From Metabacillus crassostreae (GTDB taxonomy: Bacteria; Bacillota; Bacilli; Bacillales; Bacillaceae), in NCBI RefSeq assembly GCF_016908395.1, contig NZ_JAFBDU010000004.1, positions 292,337-356,336 of the forward strand: DNA of 64,000 nt, in the 5' to 3' direction. Shown piece by piece: positions 25,900 to 35,120 of the stretch. Positions within the stretch are counted from its first letter, which is position 1. Every line of letters begins with the position of its first letter. A model generated the notes under the pieces. That model worked only from the letters and a program-made list of their open reading frames with translations, was not told the DNA's origin and made no database searches. The translations under genes and the position numbers were made by a program.

Positions 25900-26928
25900 A
25901 TGAATCAGAAAATCACAATTAGAGACGTAGCAAAACATGCCAGTGTATCTCCAGCAACAGTATCTTATGTGCTCAATGGAGTAAACAAAGTTTCAGACGA
26001 AACGAAAGAACGAGTGCTACTTGCGATTGAGGAATTAAATTATCAACCAGATTTTACAGCGATAAGTTTATCGAAAAGGAAATCTAAAATGTTAGGTGTG
26101 ATTTTACCATTAGTTGGTGACACACTTGCACCACTTTTTAAAGAAAATCCATATTTTAGTGAATTGTTAAGTGGAATAGAATATGAATGTCGTACAAACG
26201 GCTATGACTTTGTTATTTCAGGTATTTCGAAAGCGGATGAATGTAAAAATTGGGTGATGAAACGCAATCTAGATTCATTACTCGTTTTAGGGACATTTCC
26301 TGATCACGTTTTTAAAGAAATGAAAACGTTATCTATTCCATTAGTTTTTATTGATTCTTTTGAGGATTACGCAAAATACTATTCGAACATTCGAATAGAT
26401 GATGAGTTAGGTGGTTATTTAGGGACAAAGCACTTACTCGATTTAGGACATAGAAACATATGCTTTATTCCAAATGGAAGAATAGATATAGCTGTTGATG
26501 GTCAACGTTTTCTTGGCTTTAAACGGGCTTTAGCTGAAGCGAATATTGCTTTTCGAGATGGAATGACCATTGAAGGAAATTATAACACCTTTGAAAATGG
26601 GTATAAAATTGGTAAAGAAATTGCTGGAAATAAAGAAATAACTGCAATATTCACGTCATCTGATATTACAGCATTAGGTATTATCAAATCTCTGAATGAT
26701 CATGGAATAAAAGTGCCTGATGATTTTTCGATTGTAGGCTTTGATGATTTGATGATTAGTAAATATTCATCACCAAGCTTAACAACGATTCGACAAGATG
26801 TGTTTAAAAAAGGTGCACTTTCAGCTGAGTTAGCGATAAAAGCAATTGAGACAAATAAAGTTGAAGCAAAAGAAATAATGCTACCAGTTGAACTTGTTAT
26901 TAGAAGCTCAACGAAAGAAATGGTATAA
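25900..26928 (+). CDS. LacI family transcriptional regulator of the sugar cluster
   Basis: 342 residues. The N-terminal helix-turn-helix and hinge are canonical (TIRDVAKHASVSPATVSYVL, then DETKERVLLAIEELNYQPD), followed by a periplasmic-binding-protein-like effector domain with the usual IFTSSDITALGI and SIVGFDDL segments. CCGGAGG precedes the ATG. Near-identical operators lie before this gene and after it, ahead of the ThuA-like gene, so it likely represses itself and the downstream cluster until a sugar or keto-sugar binds. Confidence 0.92.
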   Translation: MNQKITIRDVAKHASVSPATVSYVLNGVNKVSDETKERVLLAIEELNYQPDFTAISLSKRKSKMLGVILPLVGDTLAPLFKENPYFSELLSGIEYECRTNGYDFVISGISKADECKNWVMKRNLDSLLVLGTFPDHVFKEMKTLSIPLVFIDSFEDYAKYYSNIRIDDELGGYLGTKHLLDLGHRNICFIPNGRIDIAVDGQRFLGFKRALAEANIAFRDGMTIEGNYNTFENGYKIGKEIAGNKEITAIFTSSDITALGIIKSLNDHGIKVPDDFSIVGFDDLMISKYSSPSLTTIRQDVFKKGALSAELAIKAIETNKVEAKEIMLPVELVIRSSTKEMV

Positions 26929-26974
26929 ATTAAGGAGGTGAGTTCATCTAATCTCATCACATTATTATCGTTAG

Positions 26975-26986
26975 TTAACCGGTTCA
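26975..26986 (+). promoter_or_regulatory. LacI-type operator before the metabolic genes
   Basis: CGTTAGTTAACCGGTTCAC, with TTAACC|GGTTCA as near-perfect palindrome around a central CG; partner of the site at 25877. The ThuA-like gene begins about 165 bases downstream. Confidence 0.65.
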
Positions 26987-27151
26987 CAAAAGAAATAGGA
27001 ATAGATTCTGTTAATATAGAGCATTTTATTATTGGCTTAGATATTTTCAGAAATTAACACCTTGAATACGTGAAGAGTAATAACCTATAAAAGCAATAAT
27101 AGTTACGGCAGTAGACTAAATTAAAATAATAATAGATTAGGGTGGAAAATG

Positions 27152-27874
27152 ATGATTAAAGTAACTGTATGGAATGAAAATAGACATGAAAAGAAAAACC
27201 CAGTAGTAAGCGAAATTTACCCAAAAGGCATTCACGGCGCAATAGCTGAGTTTTTGCAAAAAGAAGATCATGAAGTGAGAACAGCAACTCTTGATGAACA
27301 AGAGCATGGATTAACGAATGAGGTTCTTGAAAATACTGATGTTTTAGTATGGTGGGGACATCTAGCGCATGATGAAGTTCAAGATGAAATCGTAGAAAAG
27401 GTTCAGCAAAGAGTTTTAGATGGTATGGGATTAATTGTTTTACATTCTGGTCACTTCTCTAAAATTTTTAAAAAGCTTATGGGAACTAGCTGTGATTTAA
27501 AATGGCGTGAAGCAGATGATAAAGAGCGTCTATGGGTTGTAGATCCTACTCATCCAATTGCAGAAGGAATTGGTGAATATATTGAGCTAGAAAAAGAAGA
27601 AATGTATGGAGAGCACTTTGATATTCCAGCACCTGATGAGCTTATTTTCACTAGCTGGTTTGAAGGTGGAGAAATTTTCAGAAGTGGTTGCACATTCAAG
27701 CGTGGTAACGGAAAAATATTCTACTTCCGACCTGGTCATGAAACATACCCAACATATCATAATGAACAAATTCAAAAGGTAATAAAAAACGCAGTAAACT
27801 ATGTGAAGCCAGTCGATCGTAAGCGCCCTGTTTATGGTAACGCACAGCCATTAGAAACAATTTCTGAAAAATAA
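27152..27874 (+). CDS. ThuA-like domain protein
   Basis: 240 residues from the second of two adjacent ATGs, better spaced to GGTGG. The fold is the class-I glutamine-amidotransferase-like ThuA type: [10 protein letters not shown] start, [14 protein letters not shown], a GLIVLHSGH strand and HPIAEG, then [19 protein letters not shown] near the end. ThuA proteins accompany sugar oxidoreductases in disaccharide catabolism, in rhizobia for trehalose via a 3-keto intermediate. It opens the LacI-controlled set of four genes. Confidence 0.85.
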   Translation: MIKVTVWNENRHEKKNPVVSEIYPKGIHGAIAEFLQKEDHEVRTATLDEQEHGLTNEVLENTDVLVWWGHLAHDEVQDEIVEKVQQRVLDGMGLIVLHSGHFSKIFKKLMGTSCDLKWREADDKERLWVVDPTHPIAEGIGEYIELEKEEMYGEHFDIPAPDELIFTSWFEGGEIFRSGCTFKRGNGKIFYFRPGHETYPTYHNEQIQKVIKNAVNYVKPVDRKRPVYGNAQPLETISEK

Positions 27875-27911
27875 TTAAAAAATAGATCTCTAATTTTAGG
27901 AGGAAATAATG

Positions 27912-28943
27912 ATGAGTAAATTAAGAGTTGGTGTTATCGGATGTGGAAGTATTGCACAATTTCGTCATTTGCCAGAATATGCAGCAAATCAAGAGGTAGA
28001 TTTAGTAGCTGTTTGTGACATCGTTGAAGACCGTGTAAAGGAAATTGCTAATAAATATGGAGCAAAAGCTTTTACCGATTATAAAGAATTGATTTCTAGT
28101 GGTGAAGTTGATGCTGTTAGTGTTTGTACACCAAACTACCTACACGCACCAATATCTATTGAAGCTTTAAATAATGGGCTACATGTTTTATGTGAAAAGC
28201 CAATGGCAACTTCTCAGGAAGAAGCAGATGCAATGATCCAAGCAGCACAGAAAAATGATAAAAAATTAATGATTGCGCATAATCAGCGCTTTGTTCGCTC
28301 ACATCAACTTGCACGTCAATTAATTGAAAGTGGCGAAATTGGGAAGATTTATAGCTTTAGAACAGCATTTGGACATCCAGGACCTGAGGGCTGGAGTGTT
28401 GATGGAAAAGATAGCTGGTTCTTTGTTAAAGAAAAAGCTTATATTGGTGCAATGGGTGACTTAGGCGTTCATAAAACAGATCTACTTCGCTATCTACTAG
28501 GAGAAGAAATTGTTGAGGTTGGAGCATTCATTGAAACAACAGCAAAAGAATTTGCTGATGTAGATGACACAGCTGTTTGTGCACTTAAAACAGAAAGTGG
28601 AATTATCGGAACATTAGCTGCAAGCTGGTCTTACACAGCTAAAGAAGATAACTCAACAATTATTTATGGTGAAAAAGCAATTATTCGCCTTGAAGATAAT
28701 CCAGCGTATTCCCTTGTTGTTCAATATACAAACGGTGAAACAGTGAATTATGAATTAGGTAAAATTCAATCAAATGATGAAGGTGGACAACAAACAACAC
28801 ATGTTATTGATCATTTTGTATCAGCTGTTGTTGAAAATAAAGAGCCATTAATTATTGGTGAAGAAGGTATGAAGTCTTTAGCTGTAATTCTTGCTGCAAT
28901 TAAATCAAATGAAACTAAAACAATTGCAAAAGTTTTTGAGTGA
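27912..28943 (+). CDS. Gfo/Idh/MocA family oxidoreductase (1)
   Basis: About 343 residues from the second ATG, 8 bases after AGGAGG. The Rossmann motif is VGVIGCGSIAQFRHLPEY. The EKP motif (LCEKPMATS) carries the catalytic-region lysine, and GDLGVHKTDLLRYLLG supplies the active-site His/Asp region. These enzymes oxidise or reduce sugar hydroxyls with NAD(P). A second paralogue follows after five bases, so the pair probably works at successive redox steps on the same glycoside. Confidence 0.9.
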   Translation: MSKLRVGVIGCGSIAQFRHLPEYAANQEVDLVAVCDIVEDRVKEIANKYGAKAFTDYKELISSGEVDAVSVCTPNYLHAPISIEALNNGLHVLCEKPMATSQEEADAMIQAAQKNDKKLMIAHNQRFVRSHQLARQLIESGEIGKIYSFRTAFGHPGPEGWSVDGKDSWFFVKEKAYIGAMGDLGVHKTDLLRYLLGEEIVEVGAFIETTAKEFADVDDTAVCALKTESGIIGTLAASWSYTAKEDNSTIIYGEKAIIRLEDNPAYSLVVQYTNGETVNYELGKIQSNDEGGQQTTHVIDHFVSAVVENKEPLIIGEEGMKSLAVILAAIKSNETKTIAKVFE

Positions 28944-28948
28944 TTTTT

Positions 28949-29962
28949 ATGAGTAAATTACGTATAGGAATAATCGGTGTAGGTGGGATTGCACAAGGAC
29001 GTCATATCCCAGCATTTCAAACGTATAGGGAAGATTGTGAAATCACAGCTGTTAGTGATGTTAATAAAGAAAGAGCTCAGGAAGTAGCAGACAAATTTAC
29101 AATAAAGCATGTTTTTGAAGAGTACAAGGATATGTTTGAGCATGTTGATGCTGTTTGTATTTGTACACCAAATAAGTTTCACGCTGAAATTACAATCTCA
29201 GCTTTAGAGGCTGGAGTTCATGTTCTTTGTGAAAAGCCAATGGCTCTTTCAGCAGAAGAATGTGAGAAAATGCTTGATGCATCAAAAAGAACAAATAAGG
29301 TTCTTGCTATTGCCTATCATTATCGATTTATGAAAAATGCACAAGCAGCAAAAAAATTAATGACAGAGGTTGGAACACCACTTGTTACAAGAGTCCAAGC
29401 ATTAAGAAGAAGAAAAGTGCCTGGGTGGGGAGTGTTTACTAATAAAACACTACAAGGTGGTGGAAGCTTAATAGATTATGGTTGCCATTTATTAGATTTA
29501 GCAATCTGGTTAATGGGAAGTCCTAAACATATAGAGGTTAATGGAAGCACATATAATACATTGAGTAAAACACCAAATAGCGTTAATCAATGGGGTTCAT
29601 TTGATCATGAAACCTTTGACGTAGATGATCATGTAACAGCTTATATTAAGTTTGAAAACGGTGCTTCTCTTTTATTAGAAACATCATGGGCAGCCAATAT
29701 ATTGGATGACCAAGAACATCTGAGTATTTCAGGAGTTGATGGAGGCTTAAGTGTTTTCCCATTAGAGCTATATTCAACAAAATACGGAATGCTAATGAAC
29801 AGTCAAGCAGCATGGATCCCAGGGGAAGATGACCATGGTGTTGAACAAGCAAAAAACTTCATTGATACATGTCTTGGTAAATCAGAGCTAGTCGTAAAAC
29901 CGGAAGAAGCTTTACAGGTGTCACAAATTATAGATCGTATTTATCAGTCAGCTAACAAGTAA
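28949..29962 (+). CDS. Gfo/Idh/MocA family oxidoreductase (2)
   Basis: About 337 residues from the ATG at 28949, five bases after the previous stop; with a weak ribosome site, coupling is likely. IGIIGVGGIAQGRHIPAF forms the nucleotide-binding loop, LCEKPMALS the EKP motif and GGSLIDYGCHLLDLAIWLMG the substrate-site helix. It contains a longer insertion around NSVNQWGSFDHETFDVDDH than the first paralogue, suggesting a different substrate pocket. Separated from the isomerase gene by a GGGGTCTGACCCC palindrome. Confidence 0.9.
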   Translation: MSKLRIGIIGVGGIAQGRHIPAFQTYREDCEITAVSDVNKERAQEVADKFTIKHVFEEYKDMFEHVDAVCICTPNKFHAEITISALEAGVHVLCEKPMALSAEECEKMLDASKRTNKVLAIAYHYRFMKNAQAAKKLMTEVGTPLVTRVQALRRRKVPGWGVFTNKTLQGGGSLIDYGCHLLDLAIWLMGSPKHIEVNGSTYNTLSKTPNSVNQWGSFDHETFDVDDHVTAYIKFENGASLLLETSWAANILDDQEHLSISGVDGGLSVFPLELYSTKYGMLMNSQAAWIPGEDDHGVEQAKNFIDTCLGKSELVVKPEEALQVSQIIDRIYQSANK

Positions 29963-29990
29963 GGGGTCTGACCCCAAAGGAGGAATTTTA

Positions 29991-30959
29991 ATGAAACTAG
30001 GTGTTTTTGCAGTACTTTTTAATGATAAATCCTTTGAAGATATGTTAGATCGAGTAAAGGCTTCAGGACTAAATGCAGTGGAAATTGGTACTGGTTGTTA
30101 TCCAGGAAATTCACATTGTGATCTTGATGCACTGCTAGAAAGTGAAGACAAACGTAAAGAATATATAGCAAAAGTGAAGGAAAGAGATTTAATAATCAGC
30201 GCATTTAGCTGTCATGGTAATCCAATTTCTCCTGATAAAGAATTTGCAAAGGAAAGCAATGATACTTTATTAAAAACAATTAAACTAGCTTCTTTATTAG
30301 ATGTTCCTGTTGTTAATACTTTCTCTGGTACTGCAGGAGATTCTGAGGATGCAAAATACCCTAACTGGCCGGTTACTCCGTGGCCAAATGAATATGGTGA
30401 TGTTTTAACATGGCAATGGGAAGAAAAACTAATTCCTTACTGGAAGGAAGTCGGTAAATATGCAGAAGAACATAATGTGAAAATTGGTCTTGAACTGCAT
30501 GGTGGCTTTTTAGTTCATACTCCTTACACAATGCTAAAGCTACGCGAAGCAACATGTGATGCAATTGGTGCTAATCTAGATCCAAGTCATTTATGGTGGC
30601 AAGGAATTGATCCAGTAGCGGCTATTAAAATTTTAGGCAAAGAAAATGCGATCCATCATTTTCATGCAAAAGATACATATATTGATCAAGATAATGTAAA
30701 CATGTATGGATTAACAGATATGCAGCCATATGGCGAAGTACAAACAAGAGCATGGACATTTAGATCTGTGGGCTGTGGACATAGCTTAACAGAATGGAAT
30801 GACATGATGAGTGCCCTTCGTACTTATAACTACGATTATGTAGTGAGTATTGAGCATGAAGACCCTATTATGTCAATTGACGAAGGCTTTGAACGTGCTG
30901 TGACAAATTTGAAATCTGTATTAATTAAAGAATCTCCGTCACAAATGTGGTGGGTATAA
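29991..30959 (+). CDS. Xylose-isomerase-like TIM-barrel protein (sugar isomerase/epimerase/lyase)
   Basis: 322 residues. AP endonuclease 2/xylose isomerase-like barrel with the expected metal ligands: IGLELHGGF (Glu), ANLDPSHLWWQG (Asp/His), HHFHAKDT (His) and SIEHEDP (Glu). Relatives act as sugar-phosphate isomerases, epimerases, or 3-keto-glycoside 1,2-lyases. In this neighbourhood, after two oxidoreductases and a ThuA-like protein, the last activity is attractive but unproven. AAAGGAGG precedes the ATG; a terminator ends the cluster. Confidence 0.88.
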   Translation: MKLGVFAVLFNDKSFEDMLDRVKASGLNAVEIGTGCYPGNSHCDLDALLESEDKRKEYIAKVKERDLIISAFSCHGNPISPDKEFAKESNDTLLKTIKLASLLDVPVVNTFSGTAGDSEDAKYPNWPVTPWPNEYGDVLTWQWEEKLIPYWKEVGKYAEEHNVKIGLELHGGFLVHTPYTMLKLREATCDAIGANLDPSHLWWQGIDPVAAIKILGKENAIHHFHAKDTYIDQDNVNMYGLTDMQPYGEVQTRAWTFRSVGCGHSLTEWNDMMSALRTYNYDYVVSIEHEDPIMSIDEGFERAVTNLKSVLIKESPSQMWWV

Positions 30960-30970
30960 TTCTTTATAGA

Positions 30971-31005
30971 AGCCTCTCTTGATTTCCAAGAGGGGTTTTA
31001 TTTTT
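30971..31005 (+). terminator. Intrinsic terminator of the sugar cluster
   Basis: CCTCTCTTG pairs with CAAGAGGGG (ATTTC loop region) and is followed by TTTTATTTTTT. Confidence 0.8.
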
Positions 31006-31073
31006 TATGAAGAAATGGGTATGATGGAAGAGATTCGTTTTTTCGGAAATATATAAAGAATTGGTGTGAAGAA

Positions 31074-32270
31074 ATGAGTAAAGAAGCTCAAGTTCAAGTG
31101 AAAAAAGATTTTGTTAAATATTTCAGATCAGGTTATCCACTTATTAATAATGAAGCAATCCAAAATCCTAATGTTTTAAAGGTAGAGGGAAGTATTATTG
31201 ATTTAGTTGATGAAAAAGGAAGCTTTCTTGCAAAAGGTTATTATGGAGTCCAAAATAAAGGCAGAGGCTGGGTACTAAGCTTTAATCCTAACGAAGTCAT
31301 TGATCAAGCGTTTTTCGAAGACAAGATTAAGCTCGCACTATCTGCAAGAAACTCTCTATTCGAAGATCCCGATACAACGGCATTCCGAGTTTTTAACGGA
31401 GAGGGAGACGGTGTTGGTGGGTTAACAATTGATTATTATGATGGTTACTATGTGATAAGTTGGTATAGTGAAGGGATATACAATTTCAAGGATGAAATAA
31501 TTCAGTCATTAAATAATGTGACTGAGATAAAGGGCATTTATGAAAAAAAGCGCTTTGATAGCAAAGGTACATATATAGAAGATGACGATTTTGTAGCAGG
31601 AGAGCGAGCAAGCTTTCCGTTGATTGTGAAGGAAAATGGTATCAAATTTGCAGTTTATTTAAATGAAGGCGCAATGGTTGGAGTCTTCCTTGATCAAAAG
31701 GATGTACGTAAAACGATTCGTGATAAATACGCCAATGGAAAAAGTGTGCTAAATACCTTTTCATATACAGGAGCATTTTCTGTTGCGGCAGCACTAGGTG
31801 GAGCAACTAAAACAACAAGTGTTGATCTTGCTAATCGAAGCAAGTCAAAAACAATTGAACAATTCAGTATCAATGATATTGATTATGAAGCACAAGATAT
31901 TATCGTAGAAGATGTATTTCATTATTTTAAATACGCTGTAAAAAAGCAGCTAGCATTCGATATGGTAATATTAGATCCTCCAAGCTTTGCTCGTTCAAAA
32001 AAACATACATTTAGTGCCGGAAAAGACTATCCTGATTTATTAAAGCAAGCCATCGCAATTACAAATAAAAACGGTGTTATTATTGCTTCAACTAACTGTA
32101 GCACATTCGGTATGAACAAATTTAAAAGCTTTATTGATAAAGCTTTTAAAGAATCTAAAGAGAAATATACAATTCTAGAAGAATATAGTTTACCAAAGGA
32201 CTTTAAAACTTCTAAAGATTTTAAAGAGGGTAATTATTTAAAGGTTGTATTTATTAAGAAAGAAGGATAA
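31074..32270 (+). CDS. Class I rRNA large-subunit methyltransferase (RlmI/YwbD-like)
   Basis: 398 residues. An N-terminal PUA-like domain (about 1-80), then a ferredoxin-like segment (FRVFNGEGDGVGGLTIDYYD) and a Rossmann-type methyltransferase: SVLNTFSYTGAFSVAAALGG binds S-adenosylmethionine, SVDLANRS the ribose, and DMVILDPPSFARSKK is the catalytic motif IV of cytosine-C5-type 23S rRNA methyltransferases. The NPPY-like motif and a downstream Cys (ASTNCS) support m5C chemistry. Probably B. subtilis YwbD's counterpart. Confidence 0.88.
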   Translation: MSKEAQVQVKKDFVKYFRSGYPLINNEAIQNPNVLKVEGSIIDLVDEKGSFLAKGYYGVQNKGRGWVLSFNPNEVIDQAFFEDKIKLALSARNSLFEDPDTTAFRVFNGEGDGVGGLTIDYYDGYYVISWYSEGIYNFKDEIIQSLNNVTEIKGIYEKKRFDSKGTYIEDDDFVAGERASFPLIVKENGIKFAVYLNEGAMVGVFLDQKDVRKTIRDKYANGKSVLNTFSYTGAFSVAAALGGATKTTSVDLANRSKSKTIEQFSINDIDYEAQDIIVEDVFHYFKYAVKKQLAFDMVILDPPSFARSKKHTFSAGKDYPDLLKQAIAITNKNGVIIASTNCSTFGMNKFKSFIDKAFKESKEKYTILEEYSLPKDFKTSKDFKEGNYLKVVFIKKEG

Positions 32271-32387
32271 ATAGGGGATCAGTCTCTTGATAATGAGAGC
32301 TGATCTTTTTTGTTGTGGTGTTTTTAGAGTGGATTAATAAGGAGATGACAGCCATAATAAGGCGTGTATACTGGCGTAAAGGTACTC

Positions 32388-32496
<109 letters not shown>

Positions 32497-32675
32497 AGGA
32501 CAAAAGCAGGCACATCCACAGCTGTAAAAGTCGTCATCGAGCGAATGAAGGACAAAAGAAAAACCACACACAACAATAAAGGTCTTCATCAGACAAATCA
32601 GTCATCATCATTGGTTGTATAAACGATCCTTTAACCATCAAAGTGATCCAATTTCAATTACAGAAAACATATAAA

Positions 32676-32705
32676 AAGCATGAATTCCTAAATGAATTCA
32701 TGCCT
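32676..32705 (-). terminator. Probable terminator for the small minus-strand gene
   Basis: GCATGAATTC pairs with GAATTCATGC around a 6-base loop; on the minus strand it is followed by TTTTTA. Confidence 0.55.
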
Positions 32706-32856
32706 TAATATATCATTAAATTTAATTAGACCATCATTAACAAAAATTTTCCTACAATGAGAGCTTTTTTAAGGAGAAATGTCAAAAGTACTCACGGATA
32801 TTTCTTAGAGACTTTTCTTAATATGATAAAAACAAATTTAACACCGCATCAAAAGT

Positions 32857-33054
32857 TTAGTTAACAACAATACAAGATTTGTATTCTTTTATCACTCGAT
32901 CGCGTTTACTGAGTAGCTCACGGTATTCTTTAAATAATTTATTATTGCTTCGATCTTTGATCCATGCTGAAAAGGCACGTTCACATTCACTTGAAATTGT
33001 TGATAATTCACCGTTAATCTCGTTTAATTTTTTTACTTGGATGTGTCTAACCAT
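32857..33054 (-). CDS. Small helical hypothetical protein
   Basis: 65 residues, strongly charged and helical (KKLNEINGELSTISSECERA, then LFKEYRELLSKRDRVIKEY), with a good GGTGGGAGA site before the ATG. The size and a terminal LLSKRDRVI stretch recall Spo0E-like phosphatase peptides, but the SxxxD signature is not conserved, so I do not assign that family. It lies between the 16S fragment and the GC-rich repeat. Confidence 0.5.
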   Translation of the reverse strand: MVRHIQVKKLNEINGELSTISSECERAFSAWIKDRSNNKLFKEYRELLSKRDRVIKEYKSCIVVN

Positions 33055-33310
33055 TTATTCTCCCACCTTATCTCTATATTTTTCTACCTGCTGCTACAGG
33101 TGTAATAAAATAAATTCCGAACTGCACCATCTTTTTCTTCTAGGTATATAGCACGTTTTTAGACTGTTGTTTTGTTTCTTTATTAAAAAATCTCCTAAAT
33201 TAAGAGGAAGTTAAATGTGAAAATAACCGCATACATTAATGTTTTTGTGTGTGCTAATGGTGGTATTACCCTGTTTTTAAATGGAGTAAACATCTTTTTT
33301 ATATGCTCTT

Positions 33311-33457
33311 AAACTTTGTTGTTGATTTCCGTTACAGGCATTCGCTTTCCGCGGGCGGTCCGGGATCCTCCTCGGCGCAAGCGCCTGTGGGGTCTCCCTT
33401 TGACACGCTTCTCTAAGCAGGAGTCTCATGCCTTTCACTCCAATCAACAAAGTGTTG
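33311..33457. repeat. GC-rich dispersed element of a widespread Bacillus type
   Basis: Ends AACTTTGTTGTTGATTTCC and CCAATCAACAAAGTGTT are inverted repeats. The interior is much richer in G+C than the surroundings (CATTCGCTTTCCGCGGGCGG, GGCGCAAGCGCC, GGAGTCTCATGCC). I recognise the CATTCGCTTTCCGCGGGCGG type of sequence from intergenic elements in many Bacillaceae. It has no gene. The rest of 33055-33875 is AT-rich, with the likely helicase promoter near its end. Confidence 0.7.
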
Positions 33458-33875
33458 AAAATCAACATTAAGCTTTAACATAGCTTTTTTATAAAAAAAA
33501 TAATAAAGTTTTATTTGCAGTTTTTTATGATTTTTTTTGCTTATCAGTAATTGTTGAAAGGAAATTATTTCTGGGGAAATATGGCGAAACATAAGTTGGA
33601 GAGGTCATTATTTGTTATAAAAAAGAGATTTAGGTTAACGCTTAAGAGAACAGTTCACGATTAATAGAAAATATCTTTGCCTTTATTGTTATAAAGCTGT
33701 ACTATAAGTGATGACTTTTATATTATGCCTCATAATAATGGCTGTTTTAGTTAAAAATAATTTTTTATAAAACAAATACATTTCTACATATCATTTCCTC
33801 TGGTGATTGGGTGTCTCTGCAAACACCATTAAGGTTTTACTATATTAAAGTAAACAGAGCAAAAGGAGAATAATT

Positions 33876-35009
33876 ATGACACAGAATTTTTTGCAAGAAT
33901 TAAAACCATTTATTCAGGATAATTGGAAGAAAGCTACGTTCGAAGCACCTACAGCTATTCAAGTTAAAGCAATACCACCAATTTTAGAGGGAAAGGATGT
34001 TATTGCAGAATCTCCTACTGGAACTGGGAAAACATTAGCATATGTTCTACCATTACTTAATAGGATTGATGAAAATAAAAAATCAGCACAAGTTGTAATT
34101 TTGGCTCCATCAAGAGAGCTTGTTATGCAAATCTTTGATGAGATAAAGAAATGGTCTGAAGGTAGTGGGTTAACAAGTGCTTCATTTATTGGGGGTGCGA
34201 ATATTAAACGTCAGGTAGAAAAGCTGAAAAAAAGCCCGCAAATTATTGTTGGTACTCCTGGAAGATTACAAGAATTAATAAAAATGAAAAAGCTAAAAAT
34301 GCATGCTGTACAAGCATTAGTATTAGATGAAGGAGACCAACTATTAGCTGCAGAACATAAGAACACATTGAAAGAAATCATCAAAACAACATTAAATGAG
34401 AGACAGGTTGTTTTGTTTTCTGCAACATTAAATGAAAGTACAGAATCAAAAGCTAGAGACTTTATGAAGAGTAACCTGGAAATAGTTAAGATAGGTCTTG
34501 ATGAAGTGCCAGTAGGAAAAGTAGATCATACCTATGTTGTATGTGAACAGAGAGAAAAGCTATCAATGCTAGAGAGATTAGTGAAGAATATCCCAATGAA
34601 GGCTTTAGGATTTGTTAAAGATATTGGTAATCTTGATGTTCTTGCAGAGAAATTAGAGTTTAAAGGTGTTGATCTTCATCTATTACATAGTGATACAAGT
34701 AAAGAGAAGAGAGAAGCAGCACTGAAGAGCTTGAGAACAGATAAACAAGGGTTATTGCTTTCAACAGATGTTGCTGCTAGGGGGTTAGATATTGCTGGGC
34801 TTACACATGTAATTCACTATGATCTTTCATTAAATAGTGATCAATATGTGCATCGTTCAGGTCGAACAGGAAGACAAGGGAATGAGGGCACAGTCATTTC
34901 TATTGTTACAGAAAGAGAAGTAAGAGAATTAAAGAAGATTGCGAAGGAAATAAATATAACACTCAAAAAGGCTCAGCTATACAGAGGAGAGCTTGTAATA
35001 GAGGAATAA
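33876..35009 (+). CDS. yfmL: DEAD-box ATP-dependent RNA helicase, YfmL-like
   Basis: 377 residues, minimal two-domain helicase without a C-terminal extension, the size of B. subtilis YfmL (a ribosome-assembly helicase). Motifs: Q-motif region FEAPTAIQ, motif I SPTGTGKT, Ia LAPSRELV, Ib GTPGR, motif II LDEGDQ (DEGD in place of DEAD), motif III SAT, V STDVAARGLDI, VI HRSGRTGR. AAAGGAGAA precedes the ATG. Assigned by size and motif layout; other short helicases remain possible. Confidence 0.8.
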   Translation: MTQNFLQELKPFIQDNWKKATFEAPTAIQVKAIPPILEGKDVIAESPTGTGKTLAYVLPLLNRIDENKKSAQVVILAPSRELVMQIFDEIKKWSEGSGLTSASFIGGANIKRQVEKLKKSPQIIVGTPGRLQELIKMKKLKMHAVQALVLDEGDQLLAAEHKNTLKEIIKTTLNERQVVLFSATLNESTESKARDFMKSNLEIVKIGLDEVPVGKVDHTYVVCEQREKLSMLERLVKNIPMKALGFVKDIGNLDVLAEKLEFKGVDLHLLHSDTSKEKREAALKSLRTDKQGLLLSTDVAARGLDIAGLTHVIHYDLSLNSDQYVHRSGRTGRQGNEGTVISIVTEREVRELKKIAKEINITLKKAQLYRGELVIEE

Positions 35010-35010
35010 A

Positions 35011-35054
35011 AAAACAAGAGGATCACTCAAAATATGAGAGATCCTCTTGTTTAA
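35011..35054 (+). terminator. Intrinsic terminator
   Basis: AAACAAGAGGATC pairs with GATCCTCTTGTTT immediately after the helicase stop; A/T runs on both sides allow bidirectional use with the amidase gene. Confidence 0.85.
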
Positions 35055-35120
35055 TTCTTGATGTTAATTCTTTGCTGTAATATTACTATATGTTTTCTAA
35101 TGAAAGGTTATACGTGAAAA

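Noticed and set aside
32857..33054. Spo0E-like aspartyl phosphatase
   Set aside because: Size and helical nature fit, but the SxxxD signature is not conserved.
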